Assembly: GCF_030272615.1 (NCBI RefSeq)
Contig: NC_081410.1
Span: 510,815,442 to 510,879,441, forward strand
Reading direction: 5' to 3'
Source: Cryptomeria japonica
Lineage: Eukaryota; Streptophyta; Pinopsida; Cupressales; Cupressaceae
DNA: 64,000 nucleotides
In this document: positions 36,417 through 48,476 of the stretch, in pieces
How the letters are laid out: each line of letters starts with the position of its first letter
Position numbering within the stretch: position 1 is the stretch's first letter
The notes under the pieces: model-generated
What the model was told of the DNA's origin: nothing
The model's input: only the letters and a program-made list of their open reading frames with translations
Database searches by the model: none
Made by a program: the position numbers and the translations under genes

Positions 36417-39400
36417 TTATTCAATGTCAATGGAGTGTGATTCCTGCCTAGATCCTTGTAATTTGTTTATTACAATCTGATAAATTTTTGTTAAGGCAAC
36501 ATTCAGACTGTTGTAAAATCTCTCACTGTCTTTTAGTGCTGCTTCAGTTCTCTGAATTGTACCAGTGAGAGAGTACATTTGCTCTTCCGGTGTCTTAAGT
36601 CCTAGAGCAAGAGCCTCAGAAATCTCTTTTCTCAAAGAGATGAGGATATCCAGTTTAAGACTTAGTTTGCATTTAAGTTCTTTTGCCTTAAACTTTATCC
36701 TTTCCTTGTCTTTCTCAAGCTTTTCTATTTTCTCTTCAAAAACTCCAATTTCCTATTCAATTATTGATATTGAGTCTGATGAACCTATCAAGTTGTCAGC
36801 AATATCATTTATTTCCTTCTGGGCTATGTCGATATCTTTATCTATGTCTTTTGTCAAAATTTATGTTTTACATGTGTCTCTATACAATTTCTTGAAGTCC
36901 AAAATTGCTTTACCTAATACCGGTAATAAGGTTTCCATATGTTCCTTATTATTCTTTACTGTCTCCTCAAAAAAAATTTCCTTCTCCTTATTCATTTTCT
37001 CTCTGAAGGTATCTTCATTTATCTGATCCAGTGTTATTAGGTTGTCGGTTATATACTTAGACAATGTGTCTAATTGGCTCAAGGAATCTTTATTTTCTAT
37101 GTTACACTTTGGAGCTATCATCTTCAAAATTGGTAAAGTGTCATCTATAGCCTTATAAGCTTGTGCATTGCACTCTGTTATTTTCTTTATTGAATCTAAT
37201 AGTATCTTTGTTACATTGGTTGGACTGAATTCAGTCATAGATGTACCAGATGACTGTCCAACTGTTTTCACAATCTATAAACCGTTGGTGGTTGCGATAG
37301 CTTTGCTTTCGTCTTTCTCTAAAGGATCTGTTTGTGTTTGCATTTCCACTACCAGAGGCTTAGGCTTGTTAGATGTAGCCAGTGGTACTGTCTGAGTATG
37401 TACCTGTGAATCCTGTTGCTCTACCTATTTTTCAATGTTTTACTCAGCAAGAGCCTATTGCTCTGATGGTTTCTCTTTGTTCTCTCCTGATGGTGTCTCT
37501 GTTTGTGCTTCAGATGATTTCACTGTGTCATCCACTACCGATTTTTGTGACTCTAGCTCTGATGTATCTGTCAGTTTCTCTTGGTTTACCTTTGTACTAT
37601 CTACTATCGGTGACTCAGTAGATACATTAACATGTGTACTTGTGGTATCTGCCTTTCCTGTATCCATACTCTCTGTTGCCAGTTGTGTGTCAGCAATTTG
37701 TACCGGTGGAGTATCAGAGGTTGGTGGGGGTAAATTAGCTGTTATCTTTAGGCTTGGAGGTCCACCTACCTCTGTACTGTCTACTGTCGGTGACTCAGTA
37801 GATACATTAATGTGTGTACTTGTGGTATTTGCCTTTCCTGTATCCATGGGATCATTTGGTGCTTCAATTTGTTGTTCTGTCCCAATACCAATGTTTCCAA
37901 CTGTAATAGTTTCTGTCGATGGCTCTGTTGCCACATCCCTCTTGTCAGTTGTTTCTTTATCTACCACAATATTTACTTTCTGTGTGTCAACATTCATTGT
38001 GTATAACACCTCAGAGTCAGGATTTGTATCCTCATGTGGTGTATCCATACTCTTTATTGCTGGTTGTGTGTCAACAATTTGTACCGGTGGAGTATCAGAG
38101 GTTGGTGGGGGTAAATTAGCTGTTATCTTTAGGCTTGGAGGTCCACCTACCTTACCTTTCCCCTTGTCCTTTTGGTAGACTTTGATAGTCTTTGGTCTCT
38201 TAAATTCTTCTTGTTTTTCCCTCTCAACAAAAAATATGTCCCTCTTATCTGCAGTCTCTTTTGATATTTCATTTACTCTTCCTACGATTAATGCTACATG
38301 TCGGTGTCTAGTTGAGAATACTGACCAGTTAGCTTTGCTGATTAGCTCATCAATCTCTTGAGTGGAGTTCACTGGGTGAACTGCAAGTAGTTTTTCTATT
38401 TTTATTTTCTTATCTAATTCAACAATAGCTACCCTTCTAGCTTCTAATCTTCTGTACAGGTCATTTGGTATGTCATCTACAATCTCCATCAAAAATTTCT
38501 TATAAATGTCTAAGTGTAAGATTACCCTATTTTCTATACTCTCTTTTTCATCATTGGATAGTGTATTATACAGTTTGTTGATGTTTGTCAGTTTTCCATC
38601 TTCAGTGATCTCTTCCAAAAGTTTGTCAAAAGGAGGAATAACCTGTTTTTGTATCCTCTTCTTTGGTGTCAATTTCTTAGCCGGAGGCCTAACTGCTTAT
38701 TGTTTTTGTCTTGTCTTTCTGGGTGTGGGTGAGGGTGCCGGTGAGGGTTTTCTCTTTCTTTCTACCCTTTTGAATTCATCTGGTATCTCATTGTCAGAAG
38801 AAGTAGCAACCGGTGAGAGATGTGTCTCCAGTTGTAGTCCTTCCAATTCACTCTCCTTAATACCAATTTTATTCAAAACATCTTCCTTTATTGCTTTAGC
38901 CTGCTGGTTAAGTCAAAACTTAACTCATCTGCCGGTAAAGAAGTAATTCAACTTCTCTCCATCAAACGCGGGTAAACTAACATGTTTTTCAATTTGTTGC
39001 CATACCCCCAAAGGATTATTTCTTAGTTAGATGAAGGATCTCTTGTCGGTGGAATGATACTCTGTTCTACTGGTGAAGCAATAGCTTCACTAACATTCAT
39101 GTCAGACTTTCTAATCCATTGTTTTGAAAATTCTTGCTTTACCTCTTCAACCTTTCCTTTACCTTTCAAGCTGGGTCCTTTGTTATTTGGCAGTGATGTC
39201 TTACTTCTACAAAATTTTGCAATATGTCCAATCTTGTTACAAGCATAAAAAGTCACATTGTTTTTCTAAATAGCTTTTCCATATCCTATGCCGGTATGTG
39301 TTCTGCATTGATTAGATAAGTGTCCAAATCTTCCACAAATATAACATCTTACATTCATTCTGCAATTTTCTGAATTATGACCAACTTTATTGCATTTAGA

Positions 39401-40162
39401 GCATTGACCAGTGGGTGCATTATTATTTTGATAGTTTCTAGATCTACACTGATTTTCTCTATGACCGTACTTGTTATAGTTAAAGCATTTTCCATTGAAT
39501 TTATAAGCATTAGGTTGTCTTACCGGTTTGTTGTGATCATGTTTGTTTGCAGTGTCGGAGCTTTCACCAGCTTCAAAGCCAAGGCCATTTGTATCTCCAT
39601 TAGGTTTCTGATTCTTCAACATGTCATTAAGTTCCTCTGAACTTTTCTTGAATTTCTCCTTGTGTTGATTAGCAGTAGCCAACTCATTTTCCAAGAAATC
39701 TTTCTGTCTCATGAGTTTAGTTTTATCATGTTCTAAGTGAATTAGATCTATATTTAGCATATCATTCTCATGACTGAGTCTTATATTTTCATTTGCAGCA
39801 TCATTGATTCTTCTAGCCAAATCATCTTCATTCTTCTTTCTATCTTCAATGTCTTTACAAAATCTCGTAGTCATATCTTGCATCTCATTCTTCATTGTAC
39901 TGTTTTCTTGTCTCAGTTTGTTCACCAGATCATTAGGAGTTTCTTTCTCATCATCATCACTCTGCATCTTCTTAGAAAGTTCTCTTCTTTTGTTCCTAGC
40001 AATAGTGAGATTTTTTTGAAGTCCTTGGATGATTTCCTGTGTAGCCTTCAAATCATCTTCAAGTTTGATATTCTTCATTTTTTCTGCATCATAATTTGCA
40101 AGAGATGTTTCTAGTTGCTTCCTCAAGTTTTCCATCTCTACCGGTGTCAGAATCTTCCTCAA
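36417..40162 (-). pseudogene. Gag-like polyprotein of the gag-only element (broken)
   Basis: The frame begins at 40162 (MRKILTPVEMENLRKQLE) with a long coiled coil. CCHC knuckles follow: CFNYNKYGHRENQC, CSKCNKVGHNSENC, CYICGRFGHLSNQC and, past a stop at 39266, CNKIGHIAKFC. After a shift near 39000 the other frame carries KVGGPPSLKITANLPPPT-type segments, present twice with DTPPVQI. It sits in a threonine-rich region (37455-38672), then continues in the same frame at 37271-36861 and 36635-36417 as helical sequence up to the 3' end. Four knuckles and about 1,200 codons exceed ordinary copia gags. The role of the C-terminal half is unknown. Confidence 0.8.
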
Positions 40163-40206
40163 GTTGTTAGGCTTTTGAAAATAGAGGACCAGACTCTGAT
40201 ACCAAT

Positions 40207-40978
40207 TGTTAGGATTCCCAAAGATACTGAGAGGGGGGGTGAATCAGTAGCTAACCGGTTAATTGATTTTCTTAACTTATTAAATGAAAATCATTCCAAA
40301 ACTGTGTACTGGTAAACCAAAATTAATGCAGTAAATAAGAACAACAACCACAACATGAAAGACACACCATAACACAATATTTTTAACAAGGAAACCCGGT
40401 GTGGGAAAAACCTCGGTGGGATTTGTGACCCACAATATTCGCTTACTGGCCAATAAGAGAATATTACTATTACAATAGGGGCCTACACATGCAGGAAGGC
40501 CAACTGCCTAAAGCTCACTGCTTACATATAAAAAGAGAAGTCTCACTGATTTACAATAGTGGATTATGAAAATCCAATGTCATGCTACAAAAGGGCATCT
40601 GCTATGCCAGATCCAATACCGGTTTAAGCTTTGCAACTTCCAAAACCTTATACCAAACTCTGCCTTAGTATTCGCACATAATATCCATCATATATCCTAC
40701 ATACAAATGTTCTCTAAGATCTCATACTTATATATGAGCCTTATTACAATATGCCTTGTTGGCTTTCAAAAAGATATTACAATTAATTACATTTTGCAAT
40801 AAATAAAATCCTGTTGGCCAGGGTGCCAGTAATCAATCTTTTTGGTGCTGGTGAACATATGTTGGTGTAAAGTCTGTCGATGTCGGTGCCTGCCGGTATC
40901 ATATGATTGTAAGGTTGCCATCAATGAGAATACCTTCAATCACTTACAATTTCTCATTGGAGTGTGCATTTGCCAACA
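40207..40978 (-). repeat. Right (5') LTR of the gag-only element
   Basis: This 772-bp LTR runs TGTTAGGATTCCC...TTGCCAACA and closely matches 35444-36219. It is flanked by the primer site on its left and by CACCC on its right. Confidence 0.92.
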
Positions 40979-40995
40979 CACCCTACGGTCACAAC

Positions 40996-41582
40996 AGTGG
41001 ATTTGTGACCCACAATATTCGCTTACTGGCTAATAAGAGAATATTACTATTACAATAGGGGCTTGTACATGCAGGAAGGCCAACTGCTTAAAGCTCACTG
41101 CTTACATATAAAAAGAGAAGTCTCATTGACTTACAATAGTGGATTATGAAAATCCAATGTCATGTACTGCTACAAAAGGGCATCTGCTATGCCAGATCCA
41201 GTATCGGTTTAAGCTCTGCAACTTCCAAAACCTTATACCAAACTCTGCCTTAGTATTCATACACAATATCCATCATATATCCTACATAAAAATGTTCTCT
41301 AAGATCTCATACTTATATATGAGCCTTATTACAATATGCCTTGTCGGCTTTCAAAAAGATATTACAATTAATTACATTTTACAATAAATAAAATCCTGTC
41401 GGCCAGGGTGCCAGTAATCAATCTTTTCAGTGCTAGTGAACGTATGCCAGTGTAGAGTCTGTCGGTGTTGGTGCCTGCCGGTATTATATGATTGTAAGGT
41501 TGCCATCAATGACAATACCTTCAATCACCTACAATTTCTCATTGGAGTGTGCATTTGCCAACACACCCTACGGTCACAATAG
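40996..41582. repeat. Tandem duplicate of LTR end plus flanking DNA
   Basis: Positions 40414-40995 are repeated here with an offset of 580-585 bp. The unit is the distal three quarters of the right LTR, the CACCC duplication and the following TACGGTCACAA. Both units end in the same flank word. This is therefore a post-insertion segmental duplication, not a second element. Confidence 0.9.
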
Positions 41583-43100
41583 TCGAATGCCTCTCTAAAT
41601 TTAGCTCAAAAGGAATATGAGGCTACAATGGCTTAGTATCTTATTTCCCAACCATATTCTAGTGCTCCATACCGACTACCATATCAAGCTCAAGGTTATT
41701 GAAACTCAATAGTAAGTCAAATTGCAACATCAAATATGCCTTCTCTTGCTCATTTACATATGAAAATACTTGTTCAACCTTAGCCCCTAAGCTTACTAAT
41801 GAAGAATTAAGAATACAGATTGAGGATCTAAGAGCACATGTGGAAAGAGATAGGTTGGAAAATAAGAGAGATGCCTTAACTCAACAAGGATCTATTTTGA
41901 ACCCTAAATCAACTCTTAATTCAATTATGTTGAATGTTGCAAATACCACCAATTCCCTTTTTCAAGCCATTTATCCTATATCCACAATCCAATCTCATCA
42001 TATCCAATCATATTCCCCATCCCATCCAATCCAATCCTATTAAATAATTCATCCCCCTCCCATCTTATCCAATCCATTTACGATCCCCATCTATATGAGA
42101 TTTACCCTAGTACACTAAGCTTTTCCTGTCAATCTGAGCTTATCTTGACTTGCGCATAATCCAACAGCCCATCCACAATGTGCCAAATCCAAGGGAAAAT
42201 CCTCTCATTTTCAAACATCACACAAATTTATTTTTCCATCTATCAATCTATCCACATCTTTCCCATTGGGATGCATCCTTCCCATGTTTGGCAGTTTATC
42301 AAAATCTATCTTCCTGCCTGGATTGGTATGTATCCTTCCCATATATAGAAGCCTATCCAAATCCCCATTTTTCTCTTGGTAAGAGATGCCAGTTGGCGAT
42401 GTGTGTGTTGTGTGCATGATTGGTCTTTTCACTTTGATTTTTATTTTGTGTCCTATGCCTACAATTATTCAGGGCTACCTTGATCATTCTATATCCTGGT
42501 ATGTCTTGTATTAGTGTATATTGGGGCATCTTTTTGTGGGATGGGGTGTTTGGTGGCTTCTCTTTTACGATCCAATTATATCACATTTACACCATCACCG
42601 ATGTTTGCAAACCTGTGTGCATTGAGATAACCTATTGTTTGAGAGTCTAGTCCATGCCTATGGTATTTACAACATCCTGACTTTTATAGCCAATGGTGTA
42701 GATAGTCTGTGGCAATATCAAAGATAAGTTTACTCTCCACATTTTATGCAAAAAACCCCATCCATCCATTCATCTCCTTCATTATTCTCGTCCATTTGTC
42801 CTGAGACTCCGCTTTATTCATTTATCCACCCCTTCATCACTCTTATCCTTTTCAGTACCTTAATTATCTAGTCCTTCTATCCATTTCAAGAGTACACTCA
42901 TGTTCTTGGAACCCACATGTCCTCTCGAGGGGCATACCACTACCTCCTCATCATCCTTCCTCATCCCACCTATGATTGGGACATCATGCTACTAGTCCTT
43001 ATCCTTTCCTATGATTGGGGCATCATGCTACTAGTGTTTATCCTTTCCACCCACTATGTTTTATTCTTCTTTGATATAACATCACTTCATGATGCTATAT
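41583..43100 (+). mobile_element. Continuation of the pol-less gypsy remnant
   Basis: Gag-like helical sequence (LAPKLTNEELRIQIEDLRAH within 41699-42043) follows the insertion, then about 1 kb of TCC/ATCC-rich non-coding DNA. There is a near-duplicate of about 50 bp at 42970-43050 (CATCATGCTACTAGT twice). GAGGGGCATACCAC (42927-42940) matches a motif near the end of the other gypsy element. No pol domain is present. Confidence 0.5.
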
Positions 43101-43115
43101 CGAAGAGGGGCAAAA
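43101..43115 (+). other. Polypurine tract of a gypsy element
   Basis: CGAAGAGGGGCAAAA precedes TGTAGAGG, matching the arrangement AAAGAGGGGCAAA-TGTAG at 25671-25688. Confidence 0.75.
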
Positions 43116-44824
43116 TGTAGAGGTCTAAAATTAATTAAATTAATATTTAATTAATTTAGCCTTTTTTGCACAATTAATTAATTTAATTGTGTTAGTCCTC
43201 TTCCTCTTAAAGTTAATTAAATCATATTTAATCAATTTTATCACTATAGCCTTTATAATTAATTTATCAAAATTAACTATATTCCTTATTCTTCTAAAAT
43301 CATTTTTTCCAAATATTCTTTCAAAATCCTAATTAGTTAATTAATTTCAATTAATTAGCTAACCTCCCGATTCCTACAAATCGCCCCCCTTAATCCTATC
43401 ATCTAGCCTAATTAATTATACCCTAATCATGATTATCATTTCATCCAATTTTATATTCCTCCACTCATTCTCTCTGCATGTCCCATCCTCCTAACTTTCC
43501 CACTTACACTCTTAATCCCTCATTAACTCATCTAATAAATTCTCCTAATCACTTGTGCATCCCTAATCATCTTGATTAGGGACGAGTCAACTTCTTTCCA
43601 TAAATGGCCTTCCCATCTCACCTTCAAAACCTTAAATGCACCAACTTTGTTCCATTCAAGGAATGTCATATTCCTTGAATCTCCCCATGCCCCCTCTTCC
43701 CAAGGAATTTTTAATTCCTTTCTCCATTTATTCTCCCCACACATTCCCTTATTTTGGAATTTTTAATTCCCTTGTCCTCTCTCAAGGAATTTTATATTCC
43801 TTCTTCTCTTCCCAAGGTACTTGAGGAACTCTTCCCCATGTACTTTGAGAAGTGTGGAGACAAGAAATGCCTTTATGGCTAATCTCTTGGATCTCCCACT
43901 TTGTCCTCTCAATCCTCTCCCACCTTCTTTCAATCCTAGCCCTCCATTCCTTTTCAATTTTGGCCCCTCCAATCTACGAATTAGAGTCTCCATTCCTCAC
44001 AAATCATCCACTTCCATTGCATTCTTATGCTGCCCTTTTGATTCCTAAATCCATCCCTTGAGTAATTTCATGTTGTCCATTTATATCCCAAAATCATCCA
44101 TAGAACCCTCATAATGCCAAAATATTGCCTCATCTAAGCCATATCCATCATCATTCAAATCCAATCCAAATCCATCTTGTTGTGTAGTGAAGAGCAATCC
44201 ACAATCCACCATCGTAGGAGCAAATCAAGTGGAGCATTGGGAGCACACCACTTCTAGCTCAATTGGAGGAATAAGAGAAGGCAAGGTATAAATGTTGTTT
44301 GCTTATTTGATTTATGCAACTAAACTTTGTCCTAGTTTCTCCCCTCTTCATATGTACATGTACATATGTATGTACATGTACATATGTATGTACATGTACA
44401 TATGTATGTACATATACATACATACATATACATATTTTTATTTCTTGCTATGGAAATATAGGCAAGGGTGAGATTTTGACCAATGAACGTAAAAATACTT
44501 ATTATTAGTTCCTACTATGGAACTATAGGCAAGGGTGAGATTTTGATCAATGATAGTAGAAATACTTATTATTAGTTCCTGCTATGGAACTATAGGCAAG
44601 GGTGAGATTTTGACCAATGATCATAGATATTTTTATTTAAATCAATCAAAATTTATTATATTTTTCATATAATCAACTTTAATGTTTTAGCTTATTTATA
44701 TGAGATTTTTTTATGTCAATTAAATAAAAAAATGTTTTTCCTCTATTTTGATTGGTCATATTTGAAATATTACAAAATGTGAAAAGAGATCATTATTTTG
44801 TGAAGACATAATAAGACTATTTCT
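43116..44824 (+). repeat. Gypsy 3' LTR or LTR fragment with minisatellites
   Basis: It starts TGTAGAGGTCTAAAATTAAT just after a polypurine tract, and AT-rich LTR-like sequence with AGGAATTTTTAATTCC words follows (43680-43800). The end is not identified. At 44352-44432 is a CATATGTATGTACATGTA-type repeat (18-bp unit). At 44445-44630 a 67-bp unit containing GGCAAGGGTGAGATTTTGA occurs about 2.8 times. Confidence 0.6.
44808..44824. repeat. LINE target site duplication, left copy
   Basis: ATAATAAGACTATTTCT here and at 46114-46130 flanks a minus-strand LINE insertion. Confidence 0.85.
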
Positions 44825-46113
44825 TTTTTTTTTCTCTGGCAAATTGCTATCAAGTGGGTAGCACCCATTTTATTTATTACAAAGAAAAAAATACATTCAA
44901 AAGAAAGCAAGAAGACTCCTAATAGCCTCTATAACATCTTGAGCTCCACTCAATTGCTTAGAATGGAACAAATCCCCATTTACACTCATCACATACTTAT
45001 ATGTCTCAAGATTGTTTCTGCTCATGCCATCTCTCAGAGACATTACAGTATCATGCATATCCTTGTTTGCTAGAACCATTTCTATGTCAAAAGCATCGAC
45101 AACCATGCCTTAAGCCTCTTCAGGGCCCTCACAATTGGTCCTTGAAGATGGGGTACAACCATTCGTTTGATAGCATTCTCCACTGTCTCATGGTTCCTAG
45201 TAGTCCATGCCAGACTATAGACAAAGTTCTCAAGGAGCTCAACATTATGAACATGATCATGGGCTAGACGTTCATCTCCCAAGATCTTCTTCACCACTTC
45301 CTCTACCTCACTCTCATCCAATGCAAATATTCCTTCAGTTGTGCACCCACCAACACCTACTTGTAATCGCACTCGCACTGCAAAATTATTATTGTATCAA
45401 GGTTCTTCGATCTTGACCCCTCCATTCTTTGTTCTTTGCTATGTTATTCATCTACATCCCCGACTTTATAGTGGAGAGAGATGTTGGCAATTTCCATGTG
45501 GGAGGTCATTTTCATCTGATAATCTTGATCGAATTGACATAGTGATATGGATAGATCCCCCAAACATCTCTTCACGTTCCACCTATGCTCTACATATCCC
45601 AATGAAGGTATTCACAAAGTTACCTTTTGTAGTCAATGTTAGAAGAAGGGACATTATCACTGAGACTTAGCTCAATCCGGACCTTTATTTCATTTGAAAT
45701 GATTGCATTATTTTCTTGAGTGATGGCATAATTGGAGAGGCAATCTAACTCCTAGTTTGCTTCACCAAAAGCATGTTTTATCGAGAAATTCATTCCTTCC
45801 AAGATCTCTCGTAGACCATTAACCCACATTCTGGATTTCCAACTAGGAGCATCTCCAAAACCTATAGTTCAAATTACATTTAAGGAATCACCCTCAATAT
45901 CGATATTGAGGAGATTTTGCTCCTTACACATTCTTAGTTTGCCAAAGAGGGTTGCATATTCGACATCATTGTTGGTGCAATTAGGAAGCTTGACAAATCC
46001 TCCCCATATTAGATCACTAGTGTCACTTCTTAGAATAAAACTATCTCCAAATCGTCTAGGGTTTCCCCTAGAAGTATCGTAAAAATTTAATTTCAAATGA
46101 CCCTTTGGCAGGA
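44825..46113 (-). mobile_element. 5'-truncated LINE, minus strand
   Basis: A poly(T) run at 44825-44833 is the tail of a minus-strand insertion, and a 17-bp duplication flanks it. The LINE part is the C-terminal RNase H: 46100-45869 gives LKLNFYDTSRGNPRRFGDSF, GGFVKLPNCTNNDVEYATLF and IDIEGDSLNVI, then continues past stops to about 45700. Only 1.29 kb of the element is present. Confidence 0.85.
44897..45378 (-). pseudogene. Unrecognised reading frame in the tail of the LINE
   Basis: Two overlapping minus-strand frames (45378-45082 and 45106-44897) join by one frameshift into about 155 codons ending 64 bp before the poly(A). Visible words include FALDESEVEEVVKKILGDER, NVELLENFVYSLAWTTRNHE, VVPHLQGPIVRALKRLKAWL and GAQDVIEAIRSLLAFF. 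It is helical, acidic to neutral, and unlike LINE proteins I know. TTTTGCAG stands just before it, resembling a splice acceptor. It could be a captured host exon or a C-terminal extension of this LINE family. Confidence 0.4.
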
Positions 46114-46130
46114 ATAATAAGACTATTTCT

Positions 46131-46906
46131 AATGACACACATACTACCTTCTTTATCAAAATTTGAGCTTCAATACCCATATTTTAGGAGAATGTACTTA
46201 CATAAAATATCCCATGGACAAAGCAACAATTATTTTATCTTTATATATAAATTTTAATTTAATTTTAAAAAAATCCATTATTCATTATTTCTATTAAAAA
46301 TAGTTTTAAAAATGTAGCGAATATTATACTTATATGTTCCTTTTTAAATCCATATTTATTATTGAAAGTTAATTAATTGATGTGCATATTTAATATTTGA
46401 CTTATTTGTATAAATATTTTAAAAACTAAATTAAACATTATATTAACAATGCTTTTCATAACATATGTGAAACTATAAATATCAAAGCATGTAATGAAGT
46501 TATTAGTTGAATTTAATTACATTTCTATGCCCCACAAAATTTTTAGAACTCCCCAACTAATCAATAATAATATTTTTTTACTATTTATATATATAAAAAT
46601 TGGATGCTTAGTTTGTAAAACATAAACATAGATTTTAGAAAAAAGAACTAATTGATTAGATAGTATTATTCTAATTATAATAGTAGTATTAGGAAAGGTA
46701 TGTACTAATAAAAGAGGTATTTTATATTAGCAAGAGGCATAGAGTTGCATATGATGATTATGTACATTTAAAAAAAATAAAAAAAATTATTGTGTTATTA
46801 AAAATAGTCTTTAAAATTAGAAAATAACTAGGGTATTTAAATATAGAAATAAACCATATAAATATAAATATAAATATAAAAATCAAATCAAATAACTAGT
46901 GTATTT
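46131..46906. other. AT-rich sequence, no gene seen
   Basis: Very AT-rich DNA with short ATAAATAT runs (about 46855-46885) between two LINE insertions. No reading frame or element boundary is seen. Confidence 0.6.
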
Positions 46907-46923
46907 TTAATAGCAAATATGTT
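46907..46923. repeat. LINE target site duplication, left copy
   Basis: TTAATAGCAAATATGTT here and at 48460-48476 flanks the second minus-strand LINE. Confidence 0.88.
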
Positions 46924-48459
46924 TTTTTTTTTTTTGAGAAAAGGTGGTAGTGCCACTTAATATATTTTATTTATATATTTCTTTACACAAGCTGATTCAA
47001 AGAGCTCCTGAAGAAAAGAACCAGAAAGAAAAACTTCGATCCTTGCTCGATATTACATAGAAAGATTGTGAAACTTAAATCCGTAATATGCCACAAAAGT
47101 ACTATATATCTCGTAATGTCCAAAATACCAAATGCCGCAAGTCATCTCCAAGTATCGAATGCTTCTTGAAGTATGTTGACCACTATGAAGTCTGAACTAA
47201 AACATCATGAAAGTTGTACACATTTACATAACAGTCCACAGTCTACCTCGCTTCATAGATGCCCAAATCAACATCCATTCACATCATTCAGATACCGCAC
47301 AACCACAAAACCCTGCAATTATAATACCTCACATGCCAACTTTTTATCATTATGAAAACAACTGCATAACCATGTGCAACATTATCCTGTACCCATGTCC
47401 TCCAAAATTATTTTTTTAAGGATTGGAAAAGAATCGAGATCACAATTTGGACCCATCATATTAAGTTCTACCTTGGAACTTCCCATATTTGCCAAATGAT
47501 CTGCAACCCGATTTCCTTCTCTATACACATGTGAAATAGTAAAATTTACAAATGCATCAATGAGTGCCCATGCTTGTTCAAGCAAATATCTTATCTGCCA
47601 ATTGTCAATATTTCTCTTTATGAAAGCGTTGATAATAATACCTAAGTCGCCTTCGATGTGAATATAAGAGATGTTCAATTTTTTAACTAGTAGAATGCCT
47701 TCAAGCAAAGCATATGCCTCTGCGTAGTTGTTGGTACCTGATGGAATGGAAACAGATTTCAAAGGAAAAACACACCCTGTGTAGTCCCTAATGCATACTC
47801 CTACTCCTGCATCACCCGGGTTCCCTTTAGAGGAGCGATCAAAATTCAATTTAAAATATGTTGAATTCGGAGGACACCATTTCACTTTATTTCTATCAAT
47901 TTTACTAATCCTCACTCTCAGAAAGCAAGGTGATACGGGAATAGAGATGCCCTTCCAACAATTAATAACTTGACCATCCCAAGAAGTAAATTCCCTACTT
48001 GGATTGAACTGATTTGAAACATGAGCATTAACCAGTTCTGATACTAATTTTTCAATGTAATTGAAAACATCAGGAAGAGGAGATGCCTGTTTTCTAAAAA
48101 TACGCTTATTTCTTTCCCACCAGAGTGACCATACTACTGTGGATGGGATCACTTTCCAAATGCATGCAAAAAGAGAGGATGAGTATAAGACTGGCCAGGA
48201 CTGGAAGAAATCCCATACATTTTTTGGGAGAGGGATGCTAAAGGAAAGTTTAGCAAGCACAAACATCCAACAATAATGAGCAAAATCACATTGGAGGAGG
48301 AGATGATCTAACATTTCATTATGCTCACCACAAAGTACGCAGGCAAATGGAGGTGCGATATTCAATTTATCAAGTCTCTCACTGGTAAGTATTCTCTTGT
48401 GTAGAGCAAGCCAAGCAAACATCCCTGCCTTGGGAAGAATACTGTTGTTCCAATAGAAG
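46924..48459 (-). mobile_element. 5'-truncated LINE, minus strand
   Basis: Poly(T) at 46924-46935 is its tail, and a 17-bp duplication flanks it. This 1.54 kb fragment keeps the end of ORF2 and a 3' untranslated region of about 450 bp. It is another insertion of an L1 type carrying RNase H, unlike the LINE at 2422-8697, where no RNase H was seen. Confidence 0.9.
47382..48459 (-). CDS. LINE ORF2 C-terminus: zf-RVT and RNase H
   Basis: The frame is intact for about 360 codons. Its upstream edge is the truncation point, so the first residues come from the flanking duplication. Residues 20-90 carry the zinc-binding segment (AWLALHKRILTSERLDKL, CVLCGEHNEMLDHLLLQCDF). From about 215 comes the RNase H: FKLNFDRSSKGNPGDAGVGV (the expected DGSS reads DRSS), NNYAEAYALLEGILL, IHIEGDLGIIINAF and HVYREGNRVADHLANMG. 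It lacks a promoter and start of its own, so expression is unlikely. The open frame suggests a fairly recent insertion. Confidence 0.88.
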
Positions 48460-48476
48460 TTAATAGCAAATATGTT

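Larger units (their letters stand above)
35444..40978 (-). mobile_element. Gag-only (non-autonomous) copia-like LTR retrotransposon
   Basis: This 5.5 kb minus-strand element has 776- and 772-bp LTRs, a CACCC duplication, a primer site (TTGGTATCAGAGTC on the minus strand, about 40192-40206) and a polypurine tract at 36220. The internal 4 kb codes for one long gag-like polyprotein with four zinc knuckles. No protease, integrase, RT or RNase H motif is visible in any frame. Such elements (the published TR-GAG class) depend on enzymes from autonomous relatives. The LTR ends, primer site and polypurine tract closely resemble those of the copia element at 1-31545. Confidence 0.87.

Noticed and set aside
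40984-41575. A second gag-only element or independent solo LTR
   Set aside because: It includes the target duplication and the host flank of the first insertion, so it is a tandem duplication.
34595-44824. The LTR end at 34595 and the LTR start at 43116 as the two LTRs of one element
   Set aside because: No similarity was visible between the two regions, so a paired-LTR call is not supported.
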